Source: Deinococcus planocerae (GTDB lineage Bacteria > Deinococcota > Deinococci > Deinococcales > Deinococcaceae). From it: a stretch of 64,000 nucleotides of DNA. Below, piece by piece: positions 1-18,993 of the stretch. The position numbers and the translations under genes are program-made. The stretch is from contig NZ_PNOR01000005.1 of the NCBI RefSeq assembly GCF_002869765.1, positions 62,001 to 126,000 on the forward strand, read 5' to 3'. Each line of letters begins with the position of its first letter. Position 1 is the stretch's first letter. A model generated the notes under the pieces. That model made no database searches and was not told the origin of the DNA. It was given only the letters and a program-made list of their open reading frames with translations.

Positions 1-1112
1 GCGCCGAGGTAGCGCGGGACGATGCGGTCCGGGTGGAAGCGGGTGAGGGCCGCCTCCCTCCCCGCCGCGCCCAGCGCCCGGGCGAGCCCCGCGTCCCGCA
101 GGACACGCAGCGCGGCGTCGGCCATCGCGTCCACGTCGCCCAGGGGGGCGAGAAAGCCCGTCACCCCGTCCTGCACGACCTCGGGGACGCCTCCGGCCCG
201 CGCGGCGACGACCGGGACCTCGCAGCTCATGGCCTCCAGGGCGGCGAGGCCGAAACTTTCGTTGCTGCTGGGCAGCAGGAAGAGGTCGCTGATGCCCAGG
301 ACCGACTGCACGTCGGGGAAAGATCCCAGGAAGTGCGTGCGCCCGCTCACCCCGAGCTGCCCGGCGAGTTCGAAGGCGCGGGGACGCTCGGGGCCGTCGC
401 CGATCATCAGCAGCCGGGCGGGGAGTTCGCCCGAGACCCGCGCGAAGACGCGCACCACATCCTCCACCCGCTTGACCGGGCGGAAGTTGCTGACGTGGAC
501 GATCAAGGCCTCCTCCGGGTGCGCGAAGCGGGCGCGCATGGCGGGGTCGGTCACCCGCACGAAGCGCCCCGCGTCCACGAAGTTGTGGATCACCTCGATC
601 TCGCGCTCGACGCCGAAGACCTCGCGGGTCTGCTCGGCGAGGAAGTGCGACACCGCCGTCACGTGGTCGCTGCGCTCGATGGCGTGCCGGGTCGTGTGCC
701 GGAAGGCGGGCTCGGCCCCCACGAGCGTCACGTCGGTGCCGTGGAGGGTGGTTACCACCCGGCTCCTGCGGGTGATCGCCTGCGCGTGCAGGGCCGCCGT
801 CGCGTGCGGAATCGCGTAGTGCGCGTGCGTCAGTTCCACCCCGTGCTCGAGGATCACCTCGGTGAGGGTGTTCGCCGCCGCCAGCTCGGGAAAGGGCTGG
901 TCGAAGAGGGCGTACGCGAAGGCGCTCACCTGGTGGTAGAAGGGCCGACTCGCCCCCCGCTGCCCCGCCAGCCGGAAGGGCACGGCGGACCCGATGAAAT
1001 GCACCTCGTGCCCCGCCTGCGCCACCAGCAGCCCCAGCTCGGTCGCTACCACCCCCGAGCCTCCGGCCCCCGCGTGGCACAGCACCGCGATCTTCTCTGG
1101 CCTGCGCCCCAT
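1..1112 (-). CDS. bshA: BshA glycosyltransferase (N-acetyl-glucosaminyl L-malate synthase), 3' end cut by window
   Basis: This family 4 glycosyltransferase should transfer GlcNAc from UDP-GlcNAc to L-malate, the first step of bacillithiol synthesis in the cytoplasm. The N-terminal [10 protein letters not shown] motif, the HAHYAIPHA and [10 protein letters not shown] motifs, and the donor-site stretch with [14 protein letters not shown] are typical of BshA rather than of a generic GT4 enzyme. About 370 residues are present; the gene runs off the left edge at RIVPRYLG, where BshA proteins nearly end, so only a few residues should be missing. The ATG at 1112 lies 7-8 bases after a TATACT hexamer, which fixes the start as leaderless. 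No other bacillithiol gene is in the window. Confidence 0.92.
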   Translation of the reverse strand, partial: MGRRPEKIAVLCHAGAGGSGVVATELGLLVAQAGHEVHFIGSAVPFRLAGQRGASRPFYHQVSAFAYALFDQPFPELAAANTLTEVILEHGVELTHAHYAIPHATAALHAQAITRRSRVVTTLHGTDVTLVGAEPAFRHTTRHAIERSDHVTAVSHFLAEQTREVFGVEREIEVIHNFVDAGRFVRVTDPAMRARFAHPEEALIVHVSNFRPVKRVEDVVRVFARVSGELPARLLMIGDGPERPRAFELAGQLGVSGRTHFLGSFPDVQSVLGISDLFLLPSSNESFGLAALEAMSCEVPVVAARAGGVPEVVQDGVTGFLAPLGDVDAMADAALRVLRDAGLARALGAAGREAALTRFHPDRIVPRYLG

Positions 1113-1120
1113 AGCCGGGG

Positions 1121-1126
1121 AGTATA
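1121..1126 (-). promoter_or_regulatory. -10 element of the leaderless bshA promoter
   Basis: TATACT on the minus strand ends 8 bases before the bshA ATG, so transcription should begin at or next to the start codon. A weak -35 (CTCGAC) lies 17 bases upstream. Confidence 0.7.
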
Positions 1127-1194
1127 GGCCCCGCCGCCCTCACGTCGAGAATTGTATGGACGCCCCCAATCCCCCCCGTTACGCTGCTCCCGAC

Positions 1195-2040
1195 ATGCTC
1201 GCCGTCATGACCGATTCCACCTGCGACCTGCCCGCCGAGACGGCCCGTGCCCTCGGCCTGCGCGTCGTGCCCCTGCGCGTGGTGATCGAGGGGCGCACCT
1301 TCCTCGACGGGCAGGACCTCGACCCCGAGGCCGTGTACGACCACCAGCGCCGGGGCGGGACGGTGGCGACCGCGCCCGCCCCGCAGGAGGCCTTCGAGAC
1401 GCTCTACCGCGAACTGCTCGCCACTCACGACGGGGTGGTCAGCGTGCACCTGAGCGGCGAGCTCTCCGACACGGTGCGCCACGCCCGGGCCGCCGCCGGG
1501 GCCCTGAACGCGGGAGAGCGGGTCCACGTCATCGACAGCGGCCTCGCCTCGCTGCCCCTCGCCGAGGCCGCCCTGGCCGCCCGCGACGCCCTGTGGAGGG
1601 GGGGAGACGCGGCCTCGGCGCAGGCCGCCGTGCGGCGGGTGGGGGAAGAAGCCCTCGCCGAGTTCACCGTGCCCACCCTCGAATACCTGCGCCGGGGAGG
1701 CCGCCTCTCGCGGGCTCAGGAACTCGTGGGCAACGTGCTCGGCCTGCGCCCGGTCCTGCGTTTTGACGGCGGGAGGCTGCGCGCCGTGCGCCGCGTGAAG
1801 GCCGACGACGCCCTGCGCGACATCCTCGCCCGGCTGGAGGAACGCTTCGGTGACGAGCCGGTCGCCGTCACCGTTGGGCACGCGGGCCGCGACCCCATCC
1901 GCCTCGCCGAACTCCGGGCCGCCCTCGGCGCGAGCCGCCTCAACGTGGCGCGGGGACGGGTGCAACTCCTCGGCCCGGCCATCGGCGCCCACGTCGGCCC
2001 CGGCACCTACGGGGTGATGGCGCGGCCCTACGAGGGGTGA
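1195..2040 (+). CDS. DegV family fatty-acid-binding protein
   Basis: The 281-residue protein has the DegV hallmarks: N-terminal TDSTCDLP, a central SGELSDT segment that would hold the lipid carboxylate, and the [12 protein letters not shown] motif. DegV/FakB proteins bind a fatty acid and present it to a FakA kinase for acyl-phosphate formation; whether this member does so is inference, since no FakA is present here. I place the start at the ATG at 1195 (MLAVMTDST), nine bases after a TACGCT hexamer. An ATG 12 bases downstream and an upstream in-frame ATG at 1156 are alternatives. It is divergent from bshA. Confidence 0.87.
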   Translation: MLAVMTDSTCDLPAETARALGLRVVPLRVVIEGRTFLDGQDLDPEAVYDHQRRGGTVATAPAPQEAFETLYRELLATHDGVVSVHLSGELSDTVRHARAAAGALNAGERVHVIDSGLASLPLAEAALAARDALWRGGDAASAQAAVRRVGEEALAEFTVPTLEYLRRGGRLSRAQELVGNVLGLRPVLRFDGGRLRAVRRVKADDALRDILARLEERFGDEPVAVTVGHAGRDPIRLAELRAALGASRLNVARGRVQLLGPAIGAHVGPGTYGVMARPYEG

Positions 2041-2067
2041 GACGGGAGCGAGCAGGGGAAGGCCGGG

Positions 2068-2841
2068 TCACCCCGGTTTGCGCGCCGTGAACAGCACCCG
2101 CGTGAAGGCGTAATACACCCGCTCCCCCGGCCAGCGTGAGTGCAGCCGCTCCAGGTACGCCGCCGCGAAGCGCTCGCCGTCCTCCGCCCCCAGCCGCGAG
2201 AGGTAGGGCACGAGCGCCGTCCCGCGCGTCCAGTCGAGCACCCCCTCGGCGCCCGGCAGGACGACCGGGTAGACCTTGCCCAGCGCCGTCACCTCCGTCG
2301 CGCCCAGCCCGTCGAGCACCTCCGCGTACTGGGCTGGCGTCAGGACGGGCGAGGCCCCGTGCGCCGTCCCGAAGCGGGTGAAGCCCCCCAGCTCCGCCCC
2401 GAACTCGTTCGCCGTCTCCGTCAGCAGGCGGTGGCTGGCGTGGTCGTGGTTGGCGGGAAGTTGCACCGCGAGCACCCCACCGGGCCGCAACCTTTCCCAC
2501 AGCCGGGCGAGGAGCGCCGGGTGATCCGGCAGCCACTGAAGCGCCGCGTTCGAGAACATCAGGTCGAACGAGCCTTCCAGGTCGAGGATGTCCCCCCGCT
2601 CGAAGCGCAACCCGGGGAAGCCGCCAGGGTCCGCCTTCGCCAGCATCTCGGCGCTGCTGTCGAGCCCGAGAACCTGCGCGTCTGGAAAGCGTTCCGCCAG
2701 CGTCTGGGTGTGCTCCCCCGTCCCGCATCCCAGGTCCACCACGTCGCGGAAGGGGAGAGCCGGGATCATCGCCATCAGGTCACGCGCCGGGGCACTCCGC
2801 GCCTCCCGGTGGCGGTGGTACTGGTCGGGATTCCAGGTCAT
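2068..2841 (-). CDS. tam: Trans-aconitate 2-methyltransferase-like SAM methyltransferase
   Basis: The 257-residue protein is a class I Rossmann methyltransferase. DLGCGTGEHT is motif I, LGLDSS holds the acidic residue that binds the SAM ribose, and SNAALQWLPDH followed by LRPGGVLAVQLP matches the Tam/YncE subfamily closely. Tam methylates trans-aconitate, an inhibitory by-product of the TCA cycle; the substrate here is inferred from the subfamily motifs. The ATG at 2841 follows TACCCT by six bases, so the mRNA is probably leaderless, although GGGGAC in between could also pair weakly with 16S rRNA. It faces degV tail to tail across a 27-base gap. Confidence 0.82.
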   Translation of the reverse strand: MTWNPDQYHRHREARSAPARDLMAMIPALPFRDVVDLGCGTGEHTQTLAERFPDAQVLGLDSSAEMLAKADPGGFPGLRFERGDILDLEGSFDLMFSNAALQWLPDHPALLARLWERLRPGGVLAVQLPANHDHASHRLLTETANEFGAELGGFTRFGTAHGASPVLTPAQYAEVLDGLGATEVTALGKVYPVVLPGAEGVLDWTRGTALVPYLSRLGAEDGERFAAAYLERLHSRWPGERVYYAFTRVLFTARKPG

Positions 2842-2847
2842 GTCCCC

Positions 2848-2853
2848 AGGGTA
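2848..2853 (-). promoter_or_regulatory. -10 element of the leaderless tam promoter
   Basis: TACCCT on the minus strand is separated from the ATG by six bases. No convincing -35 is visible. Confidence 0.5.
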
Positions 2854-2955
2854 GGTCCAGCAAGCGACGTCTTGTCCGTACTCTGGTGGTGACATAGACG
2901 AAGCGCAAGACAGGAGGCGGAAGCCTGTGAGCCCCTGCCCCTGCCATCCTTCCGC

Positions 2956-6240
<3,285 letters not shown>

Positions 6241-6251
6241 GGTTTCTCCTC

Positions 6252-6306
6252 GAACAAAACAAGGCGGCGCGTCCCAGCCTGCCTGCCGCTGCTGGGACGC
6301 GCCGCC
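6252..6306 (-). terminator. Rho-independent terminator of the ileS T-box
   Basis: The arms 6306-6291 and 6278-6263 form a perfect 16-bp GC-rich stem, followed on the minus strand by the U-rich run TTGTTTTGTTC. It sits directly between the T-box antiterminator sequence and the ileS ribosome-binding site. Confidence 0.93.
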
Positions 6307-6563
6307 GCTGGGGCTGATCGCGTGGTACCACCCAACTTCACCCCCGCCTGCGCGGGAGCCTCGTTGCTCGGCCCTCTGTCGGGGGGCGTCCGGACGGGTC
6401 TAGTCGGTCCCGCAAGGGGAAGCCTTTCTTCCGCCGGCGCGGGAGGGGATCTTCGGCGGGGGGCCTGCCGTCCGGCTTACACCGTCCCGGACTCGCTCGT
6501 GGCGGCTGGCCCCGCGTACTCGTCTCACGGTCGCCTGGGGGTTGTCTCCCCGTTCCCGGGGTT
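6252..6563 (-). ncRNA. Isoleucine T-box riboswitch in the ileS leader
   Basis: Read on the minus strand, the leader holds the parts of a classical T-box in order. There is an AGTA S-turn in the 5' side of stem I, a distal stem I with GAGCGAGTCCGGG and GGTGTAAGCCGGAC, then GAAG followed by the specifier triplet ATC at 6450-6448, an isoleucine codon. Downstream comes the antiterminator motif GGGTGGTACCACGCG at 6333-6319, which pairs with the tRNA acceptor end. The element ends in a strong terminator hairpin. Uncharged tRNA-Ile should stabilise the antiterminator and let ileS be transcribed. Unlike the translational ileS T-boxes of many actinobacteria, this one looks transcriptional. Confidence 0.93.
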
Positions 6564-6569
6564 CTGACC

Positions 6570-6599
6570 ATGCTAGGCCCCCGGGGCGGGCGGGGTCAA
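6570..6599 (-). promoter_or_regulatory. Promoter of the ileS T-box leader
   Basis: TTGACC (6599-6594) and TAGCAT (6575-6570) are separated by 18 bases, a good sigma-70-type promoter. Transcription should start near 6563, immediately before the T-box stem I. Confidence 0.75.
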
Positions 6600-6756
6600 T
6601 CCGTCATCCGTCCTAGTTGGACCGGGGAAAACGTGCGATCCTCCAAGACTTCCGGGGACGGTCAAGGCCGGGTTGACCGCCTTGCCATGGCACTTCACAG
6701 CTTCGGCGCCTACCATACCCCGCAGGCCCATAGAATAGAGGAAAGGGGGAGAGCGT

Positions 6757-7485
<729 letters not shown>

Positions 7486-7506
7486 TCCCCAGGAGGGCCC
7501 CCCCCA

Positions 7507-8787
<1,281 letters not shown>

Positions 8788-8913
8788 GCCCGCCCCCCGG
8801 CACCCGAGCCACGCCGCCCCCGCGGCGGCCCTCTCGCGGTGCCCCCCGTCCGGAGGCCCGGTGCCCGAGTTGTCCCCTCACCCCCCCACCCGCGACGCCG
8901 CCCCGGGGCGCCT

Positions 8914-9327
8914 GTGAGGCGCGCGTCCCCGGGGGCAGGGGAGAGCCCCGCCGAACTGCGCCTCCTCGTGGTGGACGACGAACAGCAGATTCTCGAACTC
9001 CTGAGCCTCACGCTCGGCCTCCACGGCTTTCAGGTCGAGACCGCCCGCAGCGGCCCCGAGGCCCTCGGCGCGGCCTGCGAGCGGGGCTTCGACGTCATCG
9101 TCATGGACGTGCTGATGACCCCCTGGGACGGCTTCGAGACCGTCCGCCGACTCCACGCCGCTCTGGGCCGCGGCCTTCCGCCCGTCGTCTTCCTCTCCGG
9201 CCTCGACCGCCAGGAGCGCGTCCCCGACCTCGGCCCCGACCTCATCACCGCCTACCTCGTCAAGCCCTTCCGCCCCTCCCAGCTCGTCGAGAGCATCCGC
9301 CAGGTCGCCGCCCGCCGCCCCGGCTGA
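8914..9327 (+). CDS. Single-domain response regulator
   Basis: The product is one receiver domain with no output domain. The acidic pocket is D21-D22, the phosphoacceptor is D65 in VIVMDVLM, and the conserved S95 and K117 (LVKPF) complete the switch. It probably works like CheY or Spo0F by protein contacts; no histidine kinase is nearby. I chose the GTG at 8914 because it leaves a short lead into the first beta strand; an in-frame GTG at 8839 would add a Pro/Arg-rich extension that looks non-native. It lies 126 bases behind rho. Confidence 0.85.
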   Translation: MRRASPGAGESPAELRLLVVDDEQQILELLSLTLGLHGFQVETARSGPEALGAACERGFDVIVMDVLMTPWDGFETVRRLHAALGRGLPPVVFLSGLDRQERVPDLGPDLITAYLVKPFRPSQLVESIRQVAARRPG

Positions 9328-9346
9328 TCTGACCCCACAGACCTCC

Positions 9347-9378
9347 CGAAACTGGCCCTTCACACGGGGCCAGTTTCG
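9347..9378 (+). terminator. Perfect 12-bp hairpin between the response regulator and pdxS
   Basis: CGAAACTGGCCC (9347-9358) and GGGCCAGTTTCG (9367-9378) are exact inverted repeats with an 8-base loop. The position 20 bases after the response-regulator stop suggests a terminator, but only three T residues lie in the distal arm and none follow, so it may instead be Rho-assisted or an mRNA end. Confidence 0.5.
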
Positions 9379-9394
9379 CGTCAGAGTGGCGGGC

Positions 9395-10288
9395 ATGACC
9401 TTATCCTCCGAGACCGGAACGCCCGCGATCAAGCGGGGCTTTGCCGAGATGTTCAAGGGCGGCGTGATCATGGACGTGGTGAGCGCCGACCAGGCGAGGA
9501 TGGCCGAGGCCGCCGGGGCGAGCGCCGTGATGGCCCTGGAGCGCGTGCCCGCCGACATCCGCCGCGACGGGGGCGTCGCCCGCATGAGCGATCCGCGCAT
9601 GATCAAGGAGATCCTGGACGCCGTATCGATTCCCGTGATGGCCAAGGTCCGCATCGGCCACCTCGTCGAGGCGCAGATTCTCCAGGCCCTCGGGGTGGAC
9701 TTCATCGACGAGTCGGAAGTGCTGACCCCGGCGGACGACCAATACCACATCGACAAAGAGGCCTTCACCGTCCCCTTCGTGTGCGGGGCGAGGAACCTCG
9801 GCGAGGCCCTGCGCCGCGTGGGCGAGGGGGCCTCCATGATTCGCACCAAGGGCGAGGCGGGCACCGGCAACATCGTCGAGGCCGTGCGCCACGCCCGGAC
9901 CGTGCTCGGCGAGATTCGCGCCCTCCAGGCCCGCCCGGTAGAAGAACTCATGACCGCCGCCCGCGACCTCGGCGCTCCCTCCCACCTCGTGCGGCATGTG
10001 CACGAGCACGGTTCGCTGCCCGTCGTCAACTTCGCCGCGGGCGGCGTCGCCACCCCCGCCGACGCCGCCCTGATGATGAGCCTCGGCCTCGACGGCGTAT
10101 TCGTCGGCAGCGGCATCTTCAAGAGTGACCAGCCCGAGCGCCGCGCCCGCGCCATCGTTCAGGCCGTCACCCACTTCCAAAACCCCGACCTCCTCGCCCA
10201 GCTCAGCGAGGACCTCGGCCCCCCCATGACCGGCATCGACATCGACACCCTCCTCCCCGAACAGCGCCTCGCGGGCCGCGGTTGGTAG
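9395..10288 (+). CDS. pdxS: Pyridoxal 5'-phosphate synthase, PdxS subunit
   Basis: PdxS condenses ribose 5-phosphate, glyceraldehyde 3-phosphate and ammonia into pyridoxal phosphate. The 297-residue barrel has the family landmarks [42 protein letters not shown], the lysine of [10 protein letters not shown] that carries the reaction intermediate, and the C-terminal [18 protein letters not shown] and [11 protein letters not shown]. Ammonia comes from the glutaminase PdxT, encoded 116 bases downstream. I use ATG 9395; an in-frame GTG lies nine bases upstream. Confidence 0.97.
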   Translation: MTLSSETGTPAIKRGFAEMFKGGVIMDVVSADQARMAEAAGASAVMALERVPADIRRDGGVARMSDPRMIKEILDAVSIPVMAKVRIGHLVEAQILQALGVDFIDESEVLTPADDQYHIDKEAFTVPFVCGARNLGEALRRVGEGASMIRTKGEAGTGNIVEAVRHARTVLGEIRALQARPVEELMTAARDLGAPSHLVRHVHEHGSLPVVNFAAGGVATPADAALMMSLGLDGVFVGSGIFKSDQPERRARAIVQAVTHFQNPDLLAQLSEDLGPPMTGIDIDTLLPEQRLAGRGW

Positions 10289-10310
10289 CCCAGAGGCCGC
10301 GCGATCCCTC

Positions 10311-10325
10311 TAAATTAATACAACC
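10311..10325 (-). repeat. AT-rich intergenic word, copy A
   Basis: Read on the minus strand this is GGTTGTATTAATTTA, identical over 15 bases to the copy at 30361-30375. It lies between pdxS and pdxT and contrasts sharply with the GC-rich surroundings. Confidence 0.6.
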
Positions 10326-10404
10326 GGCTTTTCCCTGACTCCCTCTTCCTCCCAGTCAAGCCCGCCCACGCAGCACCTCCACCCCGCGCCTCCCCGGAGC
10401 CCCC

Positions 10405-11007
10405 ATGTTCCAACCCCACCTCGGCGTCCTCGCCCTCCAGGGCGCCTTCCGCGAACACCGCCGGCATCTGGAAAACCTCGGCGCACGCGTCCGCGAGGTG
10501 CGTCTTCCCGCGGACCTCGAAGGCCTCCAGGGCCTGGTCCTCCCCGGCGGAGAGAGCACCGCCATCGCCCGGCTGATGACGGCGGCGGGGCTGTGGGACC
10601 CCATCCGCGCCTTTCACGCCGCGGGCGGCGCCCTGTGGGGCAGTTGCGCGGGCCTGATCCTGCTCGCCCGCGAGGTCGAGGGCGCCCCGCCCGGGTCCGG
10701 CCACCAGACAAGCCTGGGGGTACTGGACGCCACAGCCCGCCGCAACGCCTTCGGGCGGCAGGTGGACTCCTTCCGGGTGCCGCTCTCCGTCCGCGGCCTG
10801 GACACCCCCTTTCCCGCCGTCTTCATCCGCGCGCCCGTGATCTCGCGCCCCGGCCCGGGGGTCGAAGTCCTCGCGGAGTACGGCGGGCAGGCCGTCCTCG
10901 TGCGCCAGGGCCGCGTGCTCGCCTCGGCCTTCCACCCGGAACTTACCCCCGACCCCCGGGTGCATGAAGGGTTCTTGCGGCTGGTGACGGCGCCCCCGCC
11001 GCGCTGA
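10405..11007 (+). CDS. pdxT: Pyridoxal 5'-phosphate synthase glutaminase subunit PdxT
   Basis: PdxT hydrolyses glutamine and feeds the ammonia to PdxS. The 200-residue class I glutamine amidotransferase has the oxyanion-region motif LPGGESTA, nucleophile C81 in WGSCAGL and the catalytic pair H177/E179 in AFHPELT. It begins with VLALQGAFREH, the usual PdxT N-terminus. The separation from pdxS is larger than in a tight operon and holds an AT-rich word, so the two may not be strictly cotranscribed. Confidence 0.95.
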   Translation: MFQPHLGVLALQGAFREHRRHLENLGARVREVRLPADLEGLQGLVLPGGESTAIARLMTAAGLWDPIRAFHAAGGALWGSCAGLILLAREVEGAPPGSGHQTSLGVLDATARRNAFGRQVDSFRVPLSVRGLDTPFPAVFIRAPVISRPGPGVEVLAEYGGQAVLVRQGRVLASAFHPELTPDPRVHEGFLRLVTAPPPR

Positions 11008-11023
11008 GGCTCCCCCCGGGCGC

Positions 11024-11029
11024 TATGCT
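11024..11029 (+). promoter_or_regulatory. -10 element of a leaderless promoter (alpha/beta hydrolase)
   Basis: TATGCT is followed by seven bases and then GTG 11037. The ATG inside this hexamer (11025) would otherwise be called as the start. Confidence 0.65.
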
Positions 11030-11036
11030 CGGGCGC

Positions 11037-11782
11037 GTGCGAGCGCAGGAATACCGGGCCGGGGGCGCCCGCCTCTCCTACCACGTGACCGGCGAGGGCG
11101 ACCCCATCGTGCTCGTCCACGGCCTGAGCGGCTCGGGCCGGTGGTGGCGGCGCAACGTCCCCGCGCTCGCCGCCGCCCACCGGGTCTACGTCATCGACCT
11201 CGTGGGCTATGGCCGGGCCTACCGCCAGCGCGCCCTGGGCGTTCGGGACGCCGCCGCGTTGATTGCCGCCTTCACCGACGACCTCGGCCTGGAGCGCGTC
11301 ACCCTCATCGGCCACTCGATGGGCGGCCACATCTGCACCCACGTCGCCGCCCTGCGCCCGAACCGGGTGCGCCACCTCGTCCTCGCCTGCGCGAGCGGCT
11401 TACTGACGGGCAACATCTACCGGGTGGCGCTGGGGCTTCCCAAGGCCGCCGTCACGGGCCGACTCGCCTTCGTGCCGCGCGTTCTCGCCGACGCCGCCCG
11501 CGCCGGGCCGGTCAACGTCTGGCGAAGCACCACCGACCTCCTCGGGGACAACGTGGCCGAGCTCCTCCCCCGCATCACCGCCCGCACCCTGGTCGTCTGG
11601 GGAGCGCGCGACGCCCTCGTGCCCCCCCGCACCGGTCGGGCGCTGGCCGCCGCCATCCCCGGCGCCCGCTACGAGGAGATTCCCCGCGCCGGACACGTCG
11701 TCATGGTCGACGCCCCCGCGCGCTTCAACGCCCTCGTCCTCGACTTCCTGGCCGAGGACGAGCTGGCCGCGGCAGGGGAGGC

Positions 11783-11786
<4 letters not shown>
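11037..11786 (+). CDS. Alpha/beta-fold hydrolase
   Basis: The protein has about 249 residues. [10 protein letters not shown] forms the oxyanion-hole region, GHSMGGH is the nucleophile elbow with the catalytic Ser, WGARDALVP supplies the Asp, and [10 protein letters not shown] the His. The substrate cannot be told from sequence. The start is set at GTG 11037 by the leaderless promoter rather than at ATG 11025. Its TGA overlaps the TTG start of a second, paralogous-looking hydrolase, so the two are cotranscribed. Confidence 0.85.
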
Positions 11787-12529
<743 letters not shown>

Positions 12530-12611
12530 CCTTCCGCGCAACCCCGTTGCGCCCCGCTCCCCTGTCCAGGACATCCGAGCAACGCCGTTGCCGCCTGACC
12601 CCGCGAGGCGG

Positions 12612-12617
12612 TAGACT
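12612..12617 (+). promoter_or_regulatory. -10 element of the leaderless aminotransferase promoter
   Basis: TAGACT is seven bases before ATG 12625. TTGCCG at 12588-12593 can serve as -35 with an 18-base spacer. Confidence 0.7.
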
Positions 12618-12624
12618 CGCCCGC

Positions 12625-13779
12625 ATGTTCGAGGACACCCACGAAGGCCATATCCTGCTCACGCCCGGCCCCACGCCGATCCACCCCCGGGCGCAGCGGG
12701 CGCTGACGCGCCCCATGCTCGGGCACATGGACCCTGAGGTCTTCGCGCTCAACCGCGAAATCCAGGCGGACCTGCGGGTGATGTACGGCACCGCACCGCA
12801 GACCTTCACCGCGCTGCTCGCGGGCACCGGCAGCCTGGGGATGGAGGCGGGCTTCGCGAACCTCGTCGAGGCCGGGGACGAGGTGCTCGTGTGCGCCAAC
12901 GGCTCTTTCGGGTACCGGATGGCCGAGATGGCCGCCCGCCACGGGGCGCGGGTGCGGCTGGTGACCGCCCCCCTCGGCGAGGCCATCGACCCGGCGGACG
13001 TGGCCGCGCGGCTGGGCGGGGTGGGCATGGTCGCGGTCGTGCACGGCGAGACGAGCACGGGAGTGCTCAACCCGGTTCCCGAGATCGCCCGCCTGGTGCG
13101 GGAGAGCGGGGCGCTCCTGACCGTGGACGCCGTGACCACCGCCGGGATGGAGCCCTTCCACATGGCGGAGTGGGGGGTGGACTACGCCTACACCGGCGCG
13201 CAAAAGTGCCTCTCGGCCCCCCCCGGCCTCGCCCCCGTCGCAATCAGCGAGCGCGCCTTCGCCCGCTTTCACGCCCGGCGCACCCCCACGCCGCTGTGGT
13301 ACTGCGACCTGGAGGGCCTGCGCGACTACTGGGAGCGGCACACCTACCACCACACCGTCCCCGTCAACCTCCACTACGCCTTCCACGCCGCCCTCGGGGC
13401 CGCCCTGGAGGAGGGCCTGGAGACCCGGCAGGCCCGCGTGCGGCGGCTCGGCCAGGCGGTCGTCAGCGCCCTTTCCCCCCTGGGCTTCACCCACTACGTC
13501 CAGGACCCGGCGGCCCGGCTCCCCACCGTCCTCGCCCTGCGGCTGCCACCCGGCTTCGACGACGCGGGCGTGCGCGCGGCCCTGAGGGCACGCGAGATCA
13601 GTGTCACCGGCGGCCTGGGCCCCACCGCGGGCCTCATCTGGCGCCTCGGCCTGATGGGGGAGGCCGCCCGCCCCGCCCCCTACCGCGCCCTGATGCTCGC
13701 CCTGGAGGATCTGCTGGGAGAGCGCGGCCTCGCAGGCCGCTTCGGGGAGGCGCTGGGGGCCGTACCGGCCCTGGGGTGA
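12625..13779 (+). CDS. Class V aminotransferase (alanine/serine--glyoxylate type)
   Basis: The 384-residue PLP enzyme opens with [16 protein letters not shown], the signature of the AGXT/SGAT branch. The PLP lysine is K194 in [13 protein letters not shown], and [21 protein letters not shown] contains the Asp that contacts the pyridine nitrogen. [18 protein letters not shown] is the usual C-terminal substrate-binding segment. It should move an amino group between alanine or serine and glyoxylate or pyruvate; some close relatives act on phosphoserine or on 2-aminoethylphosphonate, so the exact substrate is open. Confidence 0.88.
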   Translation: MFEDTHEGHILLTPGPTPIHPRAQRALTRPMLGHMDPEVFALNREIQADLRVMYGTAPQTFTALLAGTGSLGMEAGFANLVEAGDEVLVCANGSFGYRMAEMAARHGARVRLVTAPLGEAIDPADVAARLGGVGMVAVVHGETSTGVLNPVPEIARLVRESGALLTVDAVTTAGMEPFHMAEWGVDYAYTGAQKCLSAPPGLAPVAISERAFARFHARRTPTPLWYCDLEGLRDYWERHTYHHTVPVNLHYAFHAALGAALEEGLETRQARVRRLGQAVVSALSPLGFTHYVQDPAARLPTVLALRLPPGFDDAGVRAALRAREISVTGGLGPTAGLIWRLGLMGEAARPAPYRALMLALEDLLGERGLAGRFGEALGAVPALG

Positions 13780-13842
13780 GTGGTGAGGAGTCAGCGGGCT
13801 CGATCTTTTCCCACTCACCGCTGACCCCTTCCCACTGACCTC
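13780..13842. repeat. Structured convergent-junction repeat, copy 1
   Basis: This copy fills the gap between two convergent genes. GTCAGCGG (13790-13797) pairs with CCGCTGAC (13818-13825) around a 20-base loop. The same word order, in reverse orientation, occurs at 51882-51944, where two stem positions change together (GCGG/CCGC to GTGG/CCAC). It may act as a bidirectional terminator. Confidence 0.65.
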
Positions 13843-14547
<705 letters not shown>

Positions 14548-14612
14548 AGTGCCCCCATCCTAGGGCAAAGGCGCAGCGGCGTGCGCGGAACTTTTCCGCG
14601 CGCGTCGGCCCC

Positions 14613-14618
14613 TATCAT
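14613..14618 (+). promoter_or_regulatory. -10 element of the leaderless lnt promoter
   Basis: TATCAT is followed by six bases and GTG 14625. Confidence 0.6.
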
Positions 14619-14624
14619 GGCCCG

Positions 14625-16052
14625 GTGCCGCCCCTGCCCACCCCCCTCCTCGGTCTCCTCGCAGGCGCCCTCCTCGCCGCCTGCGGGCTGCCCCTCCCGT
14701 GGAGCTTCCTGAGTTACCTGCCGCTGGCCCTGCTCCTCGTCTTCGTCACCGGGGACCCCACTCCGCGCCGCCTCGCGCTGAGAATGTGGTGGGCCGGGAC
14801 CGCCTACAGCGCCGTGCACCTGTGGTGGCTGACCGCCTTCCTCGCCAAACTCTTCGGCACGCCGGTCCTGGGCGCCTTGGCCGCCCTGCTCTTCGCCCTG
14901 GAGGGGGCCTTCCTCGCCGTCATGGCGTCTCTCGCCGCCCGGCTCTTCACCTCCCGGGAGGCGCGGGTCTGGGCCCTCGCGGGCGGGTGGGTCCTGCTGG
15001 AGTGGCTGCGCTTCCTCGGGCCGCTCGCCTTTCCCTGGCCCACCCTGGGCTACACCCTGCTCCCCACCCCCGCCGTCCAGATCGCCGACCTCGGGGGGGT
15101 CCTCCTCGGCAGCGTGCTCGTCGCCGCCACCGCCGCCGCCCTGGTCTCCTTCTGGTGGGGGAGACGGCCCCCCCTGGTGCTGATGTCCGCCCTGTGGGTC
15201 GCGGCGCTGGCGTACGGGGTCACGCGGGTGCCCGGGCCGGGACCCGTTCAGCCCACGCTGCTGCTGAGAACCGAATTCGACTCCTTCGGGCGGGCCACCC
15301 GGCAGCTCGGCCCCGCCGAGCAACTGGAGGTCCAGCAGCGTCTCAGCGCGGCCCGGCGGCCCGGCGAGACCCTCGTCTGGAGCGAGACGGCGCTCACCCG
15401 CCCCGGCGTGCCCGCAAGGCTCCCGGAGTTCCCCGGCCCCGGCATCAGCGGCCTGGGCACCTCCCAGCCCCGGCAAAACGCGGTGGTCAGCGTCGACGCC
15501 GCAAGGCGGGTCCTCAGCCTCAACCGCAAGGCCCGCCTGGTGCCCTTCGGAGAGTATTTTCCGCTCTACGGCGCCCTCAGACCCGCGTACCGCGTGATCG
15601 AGCAGGCGGTCGGCTTCGAGCTCGGCGGCCTCACCCCCGCCCGCACCCTCACCCCCCTCACCCTGAACGGCGTCCTCTACGGCGCCTACGTGTGCTACGA
15701 CAGCGTGTTTCCCTGGGTCGCGCGGCAGCTCACCGCCCAGGGCGCCCGGCTCCTCGTCAACGTCAGCAACGACGGCTGGTACGACGGCTGGGGGGTGACG
15801 CAGCACTTCATGATGGGCCGCGTCCGCGCCATCGAAACCCGCCGCTGGCTCGTCCGCAGCGTGAATCAGGGCGTCGCCGCCGCCGTGAACGACCTCGGCC
15901 AGCCTGTGCAGGTCCTCGCCCGGGGGGAAGGCACCCTCCACGCCCGCCCCCGCCTCCTGACCGGGCAGACCCCCTACGTCCGGTACGGCGACCTGCCCGC
16001 CCTTGGCCTCGCCGCCCTGCTGCTGCTCTACGCCCGGCGGCTGGACCGCTGA
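14625..16052 (+). CDS. lnt: Apolipoprotein N-acyltransferase
   Basis: Lnt adds the third acyl chain to the N-terminal Cys of lipoproteins in the inner membrane. The 475-residue protein has about six N-terminal membrane segments, a nitrilase-like periplasmic domain and a last C-terminal helix ([16 protein letters not shown]). The catalytic triad is visible as E254 (WSETAL), K302 ([13 protein letters not shown]) and C357 (YVCYDSVFP). The GTG start is supported by the leaderless promoter just upstream. It is divergent from the phosphoesterase and convergent with malG. Confidence 0.92.
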   Translation: MPPLPTPLLGLLAGALLAACGLPLPWSFLSYLPLALLLVFVTGDPTPRRLALRMWWAGTAYSAVHLWWLTAFLAKLFGTPVLGALAALLFALEGAFLAVMASLAARLFTSREARVWALAGGWVLLEWLRFLGPLAFPWPTLGYTLLPTPAVQIADLGGVLLGSVLVAATAAALVSFWWGRRPPLVLMSALWVAALAYGVTRVPGPGPVQPTLLLRTEFDSFGRATRQLGPAEQLEVQQRLSAARRPGETLVWSETALTRPGVPARLPEFPGPGISGLGTSQPRQNAVVSVDAARRVLSLNRKARLVPFGEYFPLYGALRPAYRVIEQAVGFELGGLTPARTLTPLTLNGVLYGAYVCYDSVFPWVARQLTAQGARLLVNVSNDGWYDGWGVTQHFMMGRVRAIETRRWLVRSVNQGVAAAVNDLGQPVQVLARGEGTLHARPRLLTGQTPYVRYGDLPALGLAALLLLYARRLDR

Positions 16053-16113
16053 CCAAACGGGAAGGGAGCAGCAGCCGCAGCGGGCCCCGCTCCCCCGATC
16101 CCCCGAAACCTTG

Positions 16114-17520
<1,407 letters not shown>

Positions 17521-17557
17521 ACGGGGACCTCCTGCGGGAATGAGCGCGGGAACCCGG

Positions 17558-18970
<1,413 letters not shown>

Positions 18971-18993
18971 GGTCGCGCTCCTTAGGAAAGAGG

